In this document: in pieces, positions 1 to 9,921 of the stretch
Layout of the letters: each line of letters begins with the position of its first letter
Position numbering within the stretch: position 1 is the stretch's first letter
Assembly (NCBI GenBank): GCA_032718475.1
Contig: JAUCBJ010000395.1
Location: 1 to 38,434, forward strand
Direction of reading: 5' to 3'
DNA from: Nemertoderma westbladi
Taxonomy: Eukaryota > Xenacoelomorpha > Nemertodermatida > Nemertodermatidae
DNA: 38,434 nt
Made by a program: the position numbers and the translations under genes
Notes under the pieces: model-generated
What the model was told of the DNA's origin: nothing
The model's database searches: none
Seen by the model: only the letters and a program-made list of their open reading frames with translations

Positions 1-1117
1 GTTGCACACGGACCCGTCGGTGGCCAAACAACTCGCGTTCGAGCTGCGGCACTCGCAGGCCGCCCCGGTGTAGCCCGACTCGCACTCGCAGTAATGGGCG
101 ACCAGCGATCCGCTCGAGTTGCAACCGGCACTCACCGTTACCACCGCAAACAGCCCCGCGGTGCCGCCGACACGCCAAGTTATCGCACTCGCAGAACTCC
201 GAGTAGAACCGATCGGTATAACACCGACACTCGCTGCACAGACACTCCCCCCTCTGGCTGCAGACCCCGCCGCCCCCGCCCAATAGGAGCGTCGCATTCC
301 CGCTGCCAGGCCGACGACACTGGCCGGGGTCGTTCATCTCGGGGTCCGAGGTGTCGCAGGTGCAGTTGGGCCCCGCGTGCGGCGGGTCGCAGTCGCAACC
401 GCCGCAACTCAACGCGCCCTTCCCGCTGCACAGCGACTCGCTACGCTCCCGCACACCGTCGCAATCGCAATCACCCAGGAAACCGACGTTCATCTGGAAC
501 ACTTCATCCACGCCTATAGGCTGCACGGTATACGTTCTAGAACCATTAGTAAAGGCGCCCGCGTGCATTGTGATATCGAAGATCGCTTTCTCTCCGATTT
601 TAACGTTATCGCAGTAATCCTGCGGGAGCATCGAGTCTACGTTGTTACCGGGGGGACACGCGGCCACTATAGAAACCGATATACTATCGTCGTGTTTATC
701 GTCTATAACCAGTTGAACTCGACTCGATATCTTCTTGTAATTATCCTTGACTAAGTCGATGATGTTGTCCCCGGAGCTGCTGACGACGCCGGCAGTGGAG
801 CCCCGGATGAACCTCGCGAAGTCCGCGTACAACGGGAACTTCTCCGCGACCACGGCGAATATCGTCTGTATCCCTCGGGCCTGGAGGCGGTCGTTGATCT
901 GCTCCAACGAGGGGTAGTCGTACCGCTCGGCGGCGGGGTGGTAGGTGTGCTGCCGCCCCGAGGTCCCCGGGATCGGCTCCAGATGGCACCGCGCGTCGTT
1001 CGGTTCCACTATGCCGGCTAACTTCCCGTCGCCCGCCCAGTGGATCGAGGCGTCCGTCGAGAACACCAGCAGATGGCGCGCCCCCTCGCGCCACCCCGTG
1101 GAATTACAAACGGCCAC
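1..1117 (-). CDS. Integrin beta large exon: rest of betaI, hybrid domain, I-EGF modules (partial, frameshifted)
   Basis: Opens with VAVCNSTGWREGARHLLVFS, the conserved strand after the mini-exon, and runs through GKLAGIVEPND, YPSLEQIND and TIFAVV to the hybrid domain. From about position 470 leftwards it is Cys-rich I-EGF repeat: CSGKGALSCGGCDCDPP, GECLCSECRC, FCECDNLACRRH. After CGGNGEC near 130 the frame breaks, and the Cys pattern resumes in another frame as YCECESGYTGAACECRSS to position 1. One extra base near 123 explains this. The exon is clearly more G+C-rich than its introns. The frameshift may be a sequencing error, an allele, or real decay. Confidence 0.88.
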   Translation of the reverse strand, partial: MAVCNSTGWREGARHLLVFSTDASIHWAGDGKLAGIVEPNDARCHLEPIPGTSGRQHTYHPAAERYDYPSLEQINDRLQARGIQTIFAVVAEKFPLYADFARFIRGSTAGVVSSSGDNIIDLVKDNYKKISSRVQLVIDDKHDDSISVSIVAACPPGNNVDSMLPQDYCDNVKIGEKAIFDITMHAGAFTNGSRTYTVQPIGVDEVFQMNVGFLGDCDCDGVRERSESLCSGKGALSCGGCDCDPPHAGPNCTCDTSDPEMNDPGQCRRPGSGNATLLLGGGGGVCSQRGECLCSECRCYTDRFYSEFCECDNLACRRHRGAVCGGNGECRLQLERIAGRPLLRVRVGLHRGGLRVPQLERELFGHRRVRVQ

Positions 1118-3957
1118 CTAGACGGGGGAGAAAGAAATACACGGTAAAGCGATGAGGGCGGCAATGGGGTCGGTCGATAAAGGGAACTCAGTCAATGTAG
1201 AAAAAATTAGTTTTTCTCAAACATTTCTAATATTAGAAGTAGAAATTATTATGTTAATAATTTTTGTTTTTATTAAAAATTATGTTAATTAAGAAACAAA
1301 TAATTATTACTATGGTAACGAACCTGCATCATAGCGTCGAGACCCCCTTCTGGTGAATCGAGATTACCTGAGATTTCAGCTCTGTAAACCGCAGCTAGAA
1401 AGTCCTAAAGGAAATACAAATAATATTAATGATTAGTGGATATAATACTGGAATATACGCGAAATGCTGGAATATAGTGTCGTAATTCAGTGACACCCCC
1501 CCCCCCCCCCCCTAATTTTTCTACAAATCGTAATGAGATTGCATGAAATTTGAAACAGAGATAGTTTCACCTCCCGACCACTGACTGGGTGAGCCAGAAT
1601 TTTTTATTTTTGCTTTCAATCTTTAGCTACAAGCGTTTAAAAAAAGTGTCTCCAGCGATATTACACCAGTTACACCGCAGTTATTCTTCTACCTTATAGC
1701 TGTTTGTTGGTACCAATGGAAAATGGAAAGCTGGCCCTGCAAGGATTCCAAATATGTAACGACAATTTGAATTTCGTTGAAAAATAGCGGAGATATGGGC
1801 GTTCAAATGTTGCATGGTTTTGCACCGAGTGCGAGGCTATTTTATTCTATTTAATAAATAAACCATATTCTGGAACATTTTGTTTATGTACCAATAGCTA
1901 CACTTTAGTATGATTATAGAGTTATTGTATTGTTGCACAGCTACGTATTTGGATAAACAAAATGTTCTAGAATATGGTTTATTTGTTAAATAGAATAAAA
2001 TAGAATAGAATAAAAAAATGAAATGTTTTTAATCTCACGCAGGCCGAACTAGGTGGCGCCAAATTTTTTTTTTAATTTAACTGATGATTCTCTTTTCGAT
2101 GGTACCGTATCATTTACTATGTATTTTTCAACACATCCCCCCCCCCCCCCCCCCCCCCACTCTTTAATTATTTCACATGTCTTCTGGTGGTGGGTCATCA
2201 TTTACCTTTTTGATGCATTTTATAATATATTACTTTATTAATTCATAATTCATAAATAGAAGGTATTTAATATTACATACATTAAATTAGAGTTATATTT
2301 CATGTTAAACTGTTGCAGAATATATTAATGACAAAAAATATTGAGGACATTAGAGACATGTACCGGTATAAAATAAGAAACACCATTTTAAATGTTACCT
2401 AATAAATTAAATATTAATTAATATTAATTAGGGGGGGGGGGGGGGGGGGGGGGGGGTACACCAACTCTTCGATTAATCACTCTCAGCATTTCAAATTGTT
2501 TGGTTTTAGATATAATTTGGAATAAAGATACCTAAGGCTTTTACAGTTTTGAATCTAATCACATGAAAGTTTTTTTATATGATAGATTTAAGATGGGGCA
2601 ACATAACTATCAGGCGAAATTTTGTGAAAATAATTCTGCTCCGCTAGGTGGCGCTCCAAATTTATGCTAAGTTTTAGGTTTTTTATATATAGTATTAAAT
2701 TTTATTAACAAAAAATTTCAAAAAGTTGTCTGATACTTTTATGCAGGGTGGACACCCACAGAAAGTTTCAGACTAATTACTCAAAAATTGTAGAAATAGT
2801 AGGGTTTTGAAGTTGACAATTTCATGAAAAAAATATTTGGAGATAATCGACCTTTCATTATACATAGTAATAGTAATTTCAATAGGAATCCCTAAATGGA
2901 AATTTACATAACTTGAAAACTAAAAGAGCTATTAAATAGCGGTTTTCAGATTTGAAAACACAATTTAAACATGTACCGGTCCGATATTATAATCGATCAT
3001 AAAAACAATTTCGTAATATTTTGGACCAAAATGGAGTTAACACCCCCCCCCCCCCCCCCCCCCCCCCCCTTAATATTTCCAGGTACCGGTAAATATAATT
3101 TAGCCAAGAAGCCAAGGGATAAATAAAAAAATATAAAGGGAACATGTCCGGTACAGTTAAACCTGTAATAAAAACAATAACAAAAATGTCAGTCTGACAG
3201 GTTCCGCTTACCGGTACGTAAATGAATTTAATCTTAAATAACTTAGACTTACATCTTTAGATGGCGTTAGAGACAAGAGATTCTTGTATGAGAATGGATC
3301 GGCGCAACTGAAGTTGGCTGTGTGATGCGAGACGCAGGCGTCCATAAGCGCGGACCTATTTCGGGTCACGAAAGGTACAACCGTTTTATCCTGAAATATA
3401 CCGAAACCGATGCGAAAATTAGATGTTAAAAGTTTCATTTCATCGAATAAATGTTTAGCTAAACGCTGGAGGTTTCCCAGGTCGTCGTCCATCGAGTTGG
3501 AGACGTCCATGAGGAAGTACAAGTCCACCGGGTAGTTCTTAGCTAAACGGACCACCACGCGCACAGTCTCGGTGTCATAGGAACGGATAGACAAGGAGAC
3601 CTCCTGCGGTTTAACCTGAACCGCCTCCCCCGAGTCGCCTCCGGCGTCGGTTAGTTCGCGGTCCCGGTCCACCCGGAGAGTTGTCTTCGGGTTGTGGAGG
3701 TCCGTTCCGTGGCAGCCCCTGGCGATGTGTCGGTGAACTGCGTCGCAGCGAGTGGTGTAGTTAGCGGCAGCGCACCAAGCGCAGTCGGGGTTGGTCCGCA
3801 GACAGGAGGGGCAGGAGTGGGCGGAAGAGCAGGGAGAGGGTTGGGATGCGTCGGTAGCAGCCGGTGGTTTCGTCACCTCCGGAGGTTGCGGTTGCGCCAC
3901 GGACAATCGGTTGCCGAGGGCAACTGACATAACCAATATTATAACAATTGGACACAT
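1..3957 (-). CDS. Integrin beta subunit, 5' half (three exons, continues beyond the window)
   Basis: Cell-surface adhesion receptor beta chain, which pairs with an alpha chain to bind matrix ligands. Three exons are read on the minus strand: 3957-3253, 1404-1324 and 1117-1. All junctions are phase 0 with consensus sites (donor GTAAGT after 3253, acceptor ...CTTTAG before 1404, acceptor ...CCCCCGTCTAG before 1117). In order they encode a signal peptide, a Cys-rich PSI domain, the betaI (vWA-like) domain with its MIDAS stretch DVSNSMDDD, the family hallmark DSPEGG, the hybrid domain, then Cys-rich I-EGF modules. The gene runs off the left edge, so the remaining EGF modules, membrane segment and tail are not seen. 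One apparent +1 frameshift lies near 119-128. The class (integrin beta) is certain; the vertebrate subtype is not assigned. Confidence 0.93.
1324..1404 (-). CDS. Integrin beta mini-exon carrying the DSPEGG motif
   Basis: An 81-bp exon of 27 codons, too short to stand out as an open frame. It is bounded by the acceptor TTTCCTTTAG and the donor GTTCGT. It encodes SGNLDSPEGGLDAMMQ, the integrin betaI segment that normally reads DxPEGGxDAxMQ, and so bridges the exons on either side in phase 0. Intron lengths are 1848 bp (1405-3252) and 206 bp (1118-1323). Confidence 0.9.
1496..3069. repeat. Four long C/G homopolymer tracts (17, 22, 26 and 27 nt)
   Basis: C17 at 1496-1512, C22 at 2137-2158, G26 at 2431-2456 and C27 at 3043-3069. 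Further tracts of at least 14 nt occur at 26960-26973 (G), 32959-32973 (G) and 37812-37827 (C). Exact lengths in an assembly are unreliable. Confidence 0.85.
1837..2003. repeat. 51-bp inverted repeat with 65-bp spacer in an integrin intron
   Basis: The left arm 1837-1887 and right arm 1953-2003 are reverse complements at about 49 of 51 positions. It could be a small MITE or fold-back element. In the integrin pre-mRNA it would form a long hairpin. No flanking target duplication was recognised. Confidence 0.8.
3253..3957 (-). CDS. Integrin beta exon: signal peptide, PSI domain, start of betaI domain
   Basis: Starts at ATG 3957-3955 (MCPIVIILVMSVALG), a hydrophobic signal peptide followed by a Pro-rich stretch. 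The PSI domain follows with the CPSC...CAWC cysteine pattern. Then come the hybrid-domain N-terminal strand and the betaI domain: YFLMDVSNSMDDD carries the MIDAS Asp/Ser residues and adjacent acidic residues. The specificity loop CVSHHTANFSC follows, then ADPFSYKN. The exon is 235 codons and ends exactly at a GTAAGT donor. The few in-frame residues after SKD are intron. Confidence 0.93.
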
Positions 3958-4929
3958 TTCTAGCGTATGCTGTTATCTATGTCAGTATGTGCGGTGGCCT
4001 AATAGTCTTGCGCCTAACAGCCTAATAGTCTTGGCCTTTCAGCTGTTCAGCCTTTATGCTTTAAGTTAAGCTGTTAAGTATGAAGTAGGCTAGGTACCGG
4101 TATAGCGGAAACCCTACTGCTGTACTAACTGCAGACTGGCAGAAAGTAAGAGCACACTCCTGCAGCATGTACGTACGTCGTACAGCCAGCGCCAGCAGCC
4201 AGGCTGGAATTGCGCACAATGTACGGTGCATCAGTATCATAGTACCGAGACCGACATTCATGTAGGCTTACCTCCTTGTCTGGGATAGAACCTGCTTTCA
4301 GGCTTTAGTAGCCATTCAACATTGTTCTACGATACTGTAATAATAATTACTGAATCATGAATAGTACTGTTGTAGTAGGCCTAGGCTACATTTTCATTGG
4401 ATTCTTATGCTGTTAAGGCTGTAGGCCTAAGGATATCATATCATCATCACAGGAAGTTTAGATTCCTACAAAAGGTAGAATTTATAGTCTAGAATATTTA
4501 ATCAATCAATCAATGCCGTACGGTATGAAAGGATTTGAATAAAGACAATAATGGAATTCTGATATAGGCCTAGTAAATATACTGTGTAGTAAATGAACAC
4601 ACGAGCACACGATCAAACGATGTGGAGTGTGGAGTTAGGCCGTTGCGCAGCACGAGAGGGTATTTGAGATTATTTTGCATAGCTATTAATCCATTTTTAT
4701 TAATCTATATAGCAACTAAACTACTGTAGGTCTATAGTAGGCCTATGTATTGTACTACATCTAGCACATGATACAGTATGTCAATCCATTGTCAGATTCG
4801 AGAACATATATTTTTGCACAGTTATACATTCTGACATTGACATACTGTAAGTATAAGATTATAGGATACTGTTATTACTGTAGTTTAAACTTAATAAAAT
4901 TATTATATAATTCAGTTTGGTATATTAAA
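3958..4929. other. Intergenic region between the integrin gene and the unnamed gene
   Basis: About 1 kb upstream of the integrin start codon and downstream of the minus-strand unnamed gene. I see no convincing exon. An AATAAA on the minus strand (4701-4696) could be the polyadenylation signal of the unnamed gene. The rest is AT-rich with many TACTGTA/TACAGTA words and an (ATCA)n stretch near 4500. Confidence 0.5.
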
Positions 4930-5158
4930 TTAAAAAAAATAGCAAGTGGTAAAACTCCTTCGATCGTAAGGCCCAATATCGTCTATATTACGTAGGCCGT
5001 TTCTAAATAACTCCTTATTCCAAGCAGAATAATGTGCTGAATTTCTTTTCGTCCATTTCGTGTAATACTTGTTTAACTTGTAACCCATGACGCCAGCCAA
5101 ACATCCACAGGCAATCGTGCAGAATAGAGGAGGCACCGTCACTTTCACCAAGCTCAAA
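4930..5158 (-). CDS. Unnamed gene terminal exon, two possible reading frames
   Basis: Acceptor TATTTTTCTCAG. In phase 0 the exon gives FELGESDGASSILHDCLWMF and stops at TAA 5017-5015 (47 residues). In the other phase it gives a longer open frame (stop at 4930) with a membrane-type stretch (VPPLFCTIACGCLAGVMGY) followed by basic residues. That stretch resembles the helix of the exon at 8252-8415 (LFCT...G.L...Y). Either one frame is chance or the gene has two C-termini. Confidence 0.45.
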
Positions 5159-8100
5159 CTGAGAAAAATATACAGACATTTTAGATATTAGAAAACAATA
5201 ACTGTTGCGGGCTAGCGACTAAGTATAAGCTTAGCATTACAGTATACCGCTGTTTCAACCGTTGTCTGTCAGCGCTCGGTCTGTCTGTCTGTAGGTCTGT
5301 CTGTCGGTAAATGTTTGTTAGCTCATAAATATTTGATGAAATTAAACCAAACTTGGTACACATCTAGGCCTACAGTAGTCTGTCGAAAGTCTGTAATAGA
5401 ATTTGCAAGGCGATCTCACCAGTTCTCACGCTAGAGGGCGCCTAGGCAACTGTACTTTATACTTATACTTTGTATTATCGGTTCAAATAATCTAATATAT
5501 GCCTACTGTGCAGTACAGCACTCGCAGCAACGCATCACCCGACTCAAGTAGAAATATTCACGCAATCAAACAACGTAAGTTAGCTGCATGCAGTATTTAC
5601 TTCTCCCTTCCAACTTCAAAACTTGCGACCACAGTGTAATTATCTACTACATACAGTATACTGTACATGTACTGTCCTGTAGGCATTTTACCAATTCGGG
5701 TGTCGTTTCTGCCTATTTGAATGGGATAATCTTTTAGGCTCGTTAAGCCAAGGAATGCCTGTTCACCACGATGGGTGATCTTCCACAGTAAACCCTTCTA
5801 CTCTGTTTCCCAAGTTGCCTTGGTTCCCATTTTTCGACCACTGAAGAATGAAAGCCGGTGTTGGGCTAGGCTGCAGCATTTAAAGCACTGCGCCCAAACA
5901 GTGCTGCCCCATCTAGGGATCGAACCAGAGCTCCCTAATCGGAAGCACAGTAATGTCACCACTAGACCAAGCTGCTGCTCGTTTCTGCCTAATTAACAGA
6001 TTAACTTAATTTCGCGAATATTTCATTTTGATTCACCATTTATGGTAACTTTAAAGGAAAGTACTGTACTGTAACATGTCATAATTGCAGGCTATTCTAA
6101 CCAAAACATAAACTAAATTTAGGAACACAGTTTACAGTAAAATGTTTACTTCTAGGTACAACTTTTTCAATATTAGGCCTACTTTAACTGCAGGCCTAAC
6201 CCCATGGGATGGCTGAAACAAAACCCGGAAATTTGCGTACTGGTACTTGTCGACGACCCGCGTACAGTACAACGCATGCCTTCATAGCGGTATAATTATA
6301 ATGTTGTAGGCCCTACTTCTTACTAACTTTAAATACGGCTGCCGTTCATCTATCTTCGACATCATATCGATATAATGGCCGTGTAGTCTAGATGCAATCC
6401 CTCCAACTCTACACAGATTGGATAATAACACACTATTTGCGTAGGTTGCTGTGGAACTATCGGAAATGCTGCATGACAAAAAATACAGTACAATATTAGC
6501 GGTCGGTAAACTCCATATGGTCCCTGCTCTGCTCAGTATACTGTAGGCCTACTGTACAGGTACACACACCGGATATACTGTACGATGGAAGTCTATAAGC
6601 AGCTTATAAACTACATCGGATGAAATCCCAAACTTTATACCGGTATCTCACCGGATATAATAAAGAACAATCTTATACGTCTGACAATAAAAGCATAATT
6701 TTGAAGATATAAAATATTTTTATCGGAAATATTATCTTTTTCTCACTAATATTTTAAAAAATGAGTAAATTAATCTAGCATATTTTCACTGATGTTCCAG
6801 AAGATTTGTTTTTGAGAATGAATAAAAAACGAGGGAGAAAAAGGTGGTATTTTCAGCTTACTTTCTTTTTATCCAATATTAGCTATTTATACAGTACAGT
6901 ATGTAAGTTTCGGTCGGAAACATTTTATTTAATTTCTATGCAAAATGCAATGTTATGACTTTACGCTAGGCCTATAGCGTAACCGCAATGTATATGTAGT
7001 GTACTGGGCCTACAGTATTAGCTACTATAAATATGTTGGAGAGCTGGTGGTGTATGGTGGCGTGACCCTGAGTGACCAGTTTTGTAATCTTTTTGTTTCC
7101 CCGACATTTTGCAAACAACTTTACAAAACTCAGAATTACGCTTAAATAAGAAATCCCCCTTCACACTACTGTATAATAGGCCTACCTGCTTTCAGTATTT
7201 TTATACACTGTACAGTACTTAGTCAATCTCACCTTTCTGGCATGGCTGTAACATAAACTAATCCGTATACCAGATATAGAACTGATTGAGATACATCATA
7301 ACGTATGTGCTGCTGGTGGATTAAATCATCTTTAAACTGGTCATTCACGTAACGCATTACCGTGTCGCAGACAGCAACTGCGTGCAGAATGTGAGGGGGA
7401 CACTCTGCTATATAATTGCACAATCTTCCTCGCAAACTAGAGATATTATAAAACGGAAAAGATTTCTCACTTTTCTTATCAGCATGACCCACTATACAGT
7501 ATTATAATTATATTAGGTCATGGGTACAGGCAGACTGGCTACTGCGAAGCACAAGAACCCATGTAATGAATACTGTACGTTCGTTGTTCATACTGTACCT
7601 GCATAAAATGTACTGTATGTCCAGTAATATCCCAGCAATACTACAGTAAGTCTACTGTATACCAGACTTCCAACCTTGAGGTCACCAGTACTGTGGATAC
7701 TGTACTTTGAAACGCACCTTTAAACTAGGTTGCGGTGTTCAGTACTTGTGCACTTCTCAAGAGTTAATCCTTGGTATCAATTTCAGGCAGGTTTTCATTC
7801 AACTATAGGCCCAGTATAGTATGCTCAGTATCGCTACCAAGCACTACTCCATACAATAAATAAGGGATAAACTGAATGAGTGGGCCAATGTGAGGTATTT
7901 CAGCTGTTCAGAAATTATTTAATTACTAATATTTTATATAATTACTATATATTTAATTACTTTACAGTATATTTCACTTTGCAGTTTACACCCATGCCAT
8001 GTGAAGAATAGCAGGTTTTCACTAAAAATCCAGATTAGAGAAGAGCTGAATCTAACCAAAACAATAAACGAATTGGTACATATTTGAAGAGGTTATTAGA

Positions 8101-9921
8101 TAGAAATATGCGTTAGAACACTTAATAAAGATAATTTTAAGAACATACAAATTCTTTGTATATAAAATAAAGCTTTCGACGAAATAGTGAAATTTGGTGA
8201 ATGCCTTTAATATTTATACTGTAATTTACTGTACAGTATATTATTTCTTACCTTCTCTCTTTTAATCCTCTCGTCGTCGCATAGAACCTGTATGATATTG
8301 AGAGCAAACCACCAGCCGTGCAGAATAACGTCCCAACGAGAATATATCCACTAATCGCATTATTGGGTGCGATGAAAAGTTGTAGTTTATTGGGAACTGG
8401 CAACATAGTAGCGTTCTAGAACAGATTAATTTAATACTCTATTTGTACTATTAATACCCCGTTTGTATCAATTCCTATAAACTTACAGGTACAGTTTATC
8501 AAGGGTTTTATGTAGGCCCTACTAATAATGAATATTATTAGACTTTACTTTACGTGGAACAGCGTCTAGGGTACGCTACTCGGAGGCGGGTGAGGGCCAG
8601 AGCAAGAGGTGATCTTCCTGTCAGCTAAATTACTCACACTAAACTTTGGTCTCTGTAATGTACAGCAGTTTGATTCTAAACTGATTTGTGCGATGCATTA
8701 ACAACATGACCAAATCTGGCACTTTAATTACTGTAAGTACTGCATGTATGCAACGTTTAGAGTTACAGGCACAACGTGTCCTGATAATATAAAGGTACAG
8801 TAGGTGTAAATTACACCAAAATTTACGGAGAAGTTACTGTACAAGACATAGCGGCTGCTGATAAAGGGAAGAGCATTCCCCACGGAACTTCATTCCATTT
8901 CCAATATTCTATTGGACACAGATTCAACTCTAATACCAAAGGCGAAAAAATTATCATATAGAAATACAGAATTAAACAAAGCAACTTGATAAAGAGTCGG
9001 TTCCCCTATTATTTTCTTGAATAATATATCGTATATACCCATATAAAACCCCCTGAAAAAAGCAGCTAAAAAACCAAACAGACACCTAGAACCGACTGAC
9101 CCAAAAATAAATTTTCCATCACAATAAGAACAACACCTCCAACAGAAAGAAACACAGAACATAATTTCAGAAGAAGACAAGTCTCTCCAAGAATTAGCAA
9201 AGATAAAAGATAAACAAAAACAGCGTACCAGCACCAAGCCGTACAGCGGAACCAAACCATGAAGAACGGAGCCTGGAAGTTATCGCTGAGAGCGGATTTC
9301 CCTATTTGGGTTTGAGCCGAAGTGGTAACAGCTATGACGACCACGATTATTACTCCCTTTAACATCCTCCGTCTCCAACCTGTTGTAACTTCGCTTTGAG
9401 GCTGGGGGGTCATTTCCATTTCAAGTATTTACTACAGTAGCTACTGTATGATTTAAATCGTATAATACTGAAATTATTTAACTGCTAGAGATACATAAAT
9501 GTGAAAGAATAGACTTACTCACTGACATTGTTAAAGGAAGTGATCTATAATAATACTGTATGTAGGTCTTCAAATATTTCGCCTATTTTAATTGTGTTTT
9601 GCGGTTTGCTATTGGCTATGGTACGAGAGCCGTGTGTACAATAAATGTACAGTATGTTAATAAATGTATCAAAATTACTGTAGGAACATGTTGTATATTT
9701 ACTGTAGATTTTCACAAAATTTGTGAACACTACAGTAAAACTATAAGCATCCAATTACTGTATACCTGCAATCTTGGCAATGCTGAGTAGTAATAGTAAG
9801 AAATCAGCGATGTAACATTGGCAGTTTGAACTGAAACGGACTCAACCATAGACCCAACACTAGCCGCCACTGGGGATAGATCTCGGAACATTGCGGTTGC
9901 ACCTGACGTAGCAACACATAT
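5015..9921 (-). CDS. Unrecognised five-exon gene, about 260 aa, membrane-segment protein
   Basis: Not recognised. It is rebuilt from splice sites whose phases agree: exon 1 9921-9766 (donor GTATAC), exon 2 8415-8252 (acceptor TTCTAG, donor GTAAGA), exon 3 7436-7233 (acceptor ATCTCTAG, donor GTGAGA), exon 4 6468-6324 (acceptor TCATGCAG, donor GTAAGA) and exon 5 5158-5015 (acceptor TTTTCTCAG, stop TAA). The junctions 1/2 and 4/5 are phase 0; 2/3 and 3/4 are phase 2. A possible start is the ATG at 9891 (MFRDLSPVAASVG); exon 1 stays open upstream to its acceptor, so there may be an earlier 5' exon. Exon 2 has one likely membrane helix (SGYILVGTLFCTAGGLL) followed by basic residues. Exon 3 contains SVLYLVYGLVYVT, a second hydrophobic stretch. 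The C-terminus is uncertain because two donors overlap at exon 4. Introns hold a SINE and a transporter-like relic. Confidence 0.6.
5164..6323 (-). other. Intron of the unnamed gene
   Basis: Contains a CTGT/CTGTAGG microsatellite near 5278-5307 and a tRNA-derived SINE at about 5760-5985. Open frames here are short and lack coding character. Confidence 0.5.
5760..5985 (-). mobile_element. tRNA-derived SINE
   Basis: On the minus strand a pol III box A (TGGTCTAGTGG, 5969-5959) is followed about 33 nt on by a canonical box B (GGTTCGATCCC, 5926-5916), as in a tRNA-headed SINE. About 150 bp of unrelated body follows. The ends are not sharply defined. An open frame on the plus strand (5775-5996) is only the SINE read backwards. 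Confidence 0.65.
6324..6468 (-). CDS. Unnamed gene internal exon with overlapping donors
   Basis: The acceptor TTTTTTGTCATGCAG opens ISDSSTATYANSVLLSN, which runs to DERQPYLKL. At its end the minus strand reads AAGTTAGTAAGA. Use of GTAAGA ends the exon at 6324 in phase 0; use of GTTAGT ends it at 6328 in phase 2. The two choices put the last exon in different frames. Confidence 0.58.
6469..8251 (-). other. Two introns of the unnamed gene flanking its 204-bp exon
   Basis: 6469-7232 and 7437-8251 are AT-rich and dense in TACTGTA-type words. I see no further exon, RNA gene or clear repeat. Confidence 0.45.
7233..7436 (-). CDS. Unnamed gene internal exon (204 bp)
   Basis: Reads LRGRLCNYIAECPP, then AVAVCDTVMRYVNDQFKDD, then SQSVLYLVYGLVYVTAMPE. 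The donor GAAAG|GTGAGA and acceptor ATATCTCTAG are both good, and the phase (1 + 201 + 2 nt) fits both neighbours. The in-frame sequence upstream of the acceptor is intron. Confidence 0.62.
8252..8415 (-). CDS. Unnamed gene exon with a predicted membrane helix
   Basis: Acceptor TCTGTTCTAG, then AACGCTACTATG. The exon encodes NATMLPVPNKLQ, an amphipathic stretch, a hydrophobic helix (GYILVGTLFCTAGGLLSIS) and a basic end (YRFYATTRGLKER). The donor AG|GTAAGA leaves phase 2, matching the next exon. The ATG at 8406 is an alternative start if exon 1 is not used, since a stop codon lies just upstream of it in unspliced sequence. Confidence 0.6.
8890..9419 (-). pseudogene. Broken SLC35F-like (drug/metabolite transporter superfamily) copy
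   Basis: The minus-strand frame from 9419 starts MEMTPQPQSEV, then a hydrophobic helix and TQIGKSALSDNFQAPFFMVWF, which matches the start of SLC35F-type transporters (Q-x-GK, F-x-APF). It then jumps directly to YAVFVYLLSLLILGE and LSVGGVVLIVMEN, which in the family come several helices later, so roughly 100 residues are missing. At an A6 run (9068-9073) the frame shifts. Similarity continues in another frame: FRGFYMGIYDILFKKIIGE, then QVALFNSVF, with a stop at 8890. It has no introns. It sits in the first intron of the unnamed gene on the same strand. Most likely a decayed retrocopy. Confidence 0.6.
9766..9921 (-). CDS. Unnamed gene, first coding exon
   Basis: 156 bp, open in one frame, between a good acceptor (pyrimidine-rich, ...CCTTTTGTTAG) and a CAG|GTATAC donor. 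It reads through ATG 9891 into MFRDLSPVAASVGSMVESV and ends SALPRLQ. Ser/Val/Ala-rich, with no domain seen. Its 5' edge lies only 229 bp from the 5' LTR of the BEL-type element, so any earlier exon or the promoter borders or is separated by that insertion. Confidence 0.5.

Larger units (their letters stand above)
1405..3252 (-). other. Integrin intron with poly-C/G runs and a 51-bp inverted repeat
   Basis: AT-rich intron with no coding signal. It holds C runs at 1496-1512, 2137-2158 and 3043-3069, a G run at 2431-2456, and an inverted repeat at 1837-1887 / 1953-2003. An open frame over 2053-2241 crosses a poly-C run and is not a gene. Confidence 0.75.

Noticed and set aside
94-754. Several plus-strand open frames of 80-140 residues
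   Set aside because: They are the complementary strand of the G+C-rich integrin exon, whose Cys pattern proves the minus-strand frame.
741-1094. Minus-strand 117-residue open frame
   Set aside because: Wrong frame of the integrin exon; the neighbouring frame carries the betaI-domain sequence.
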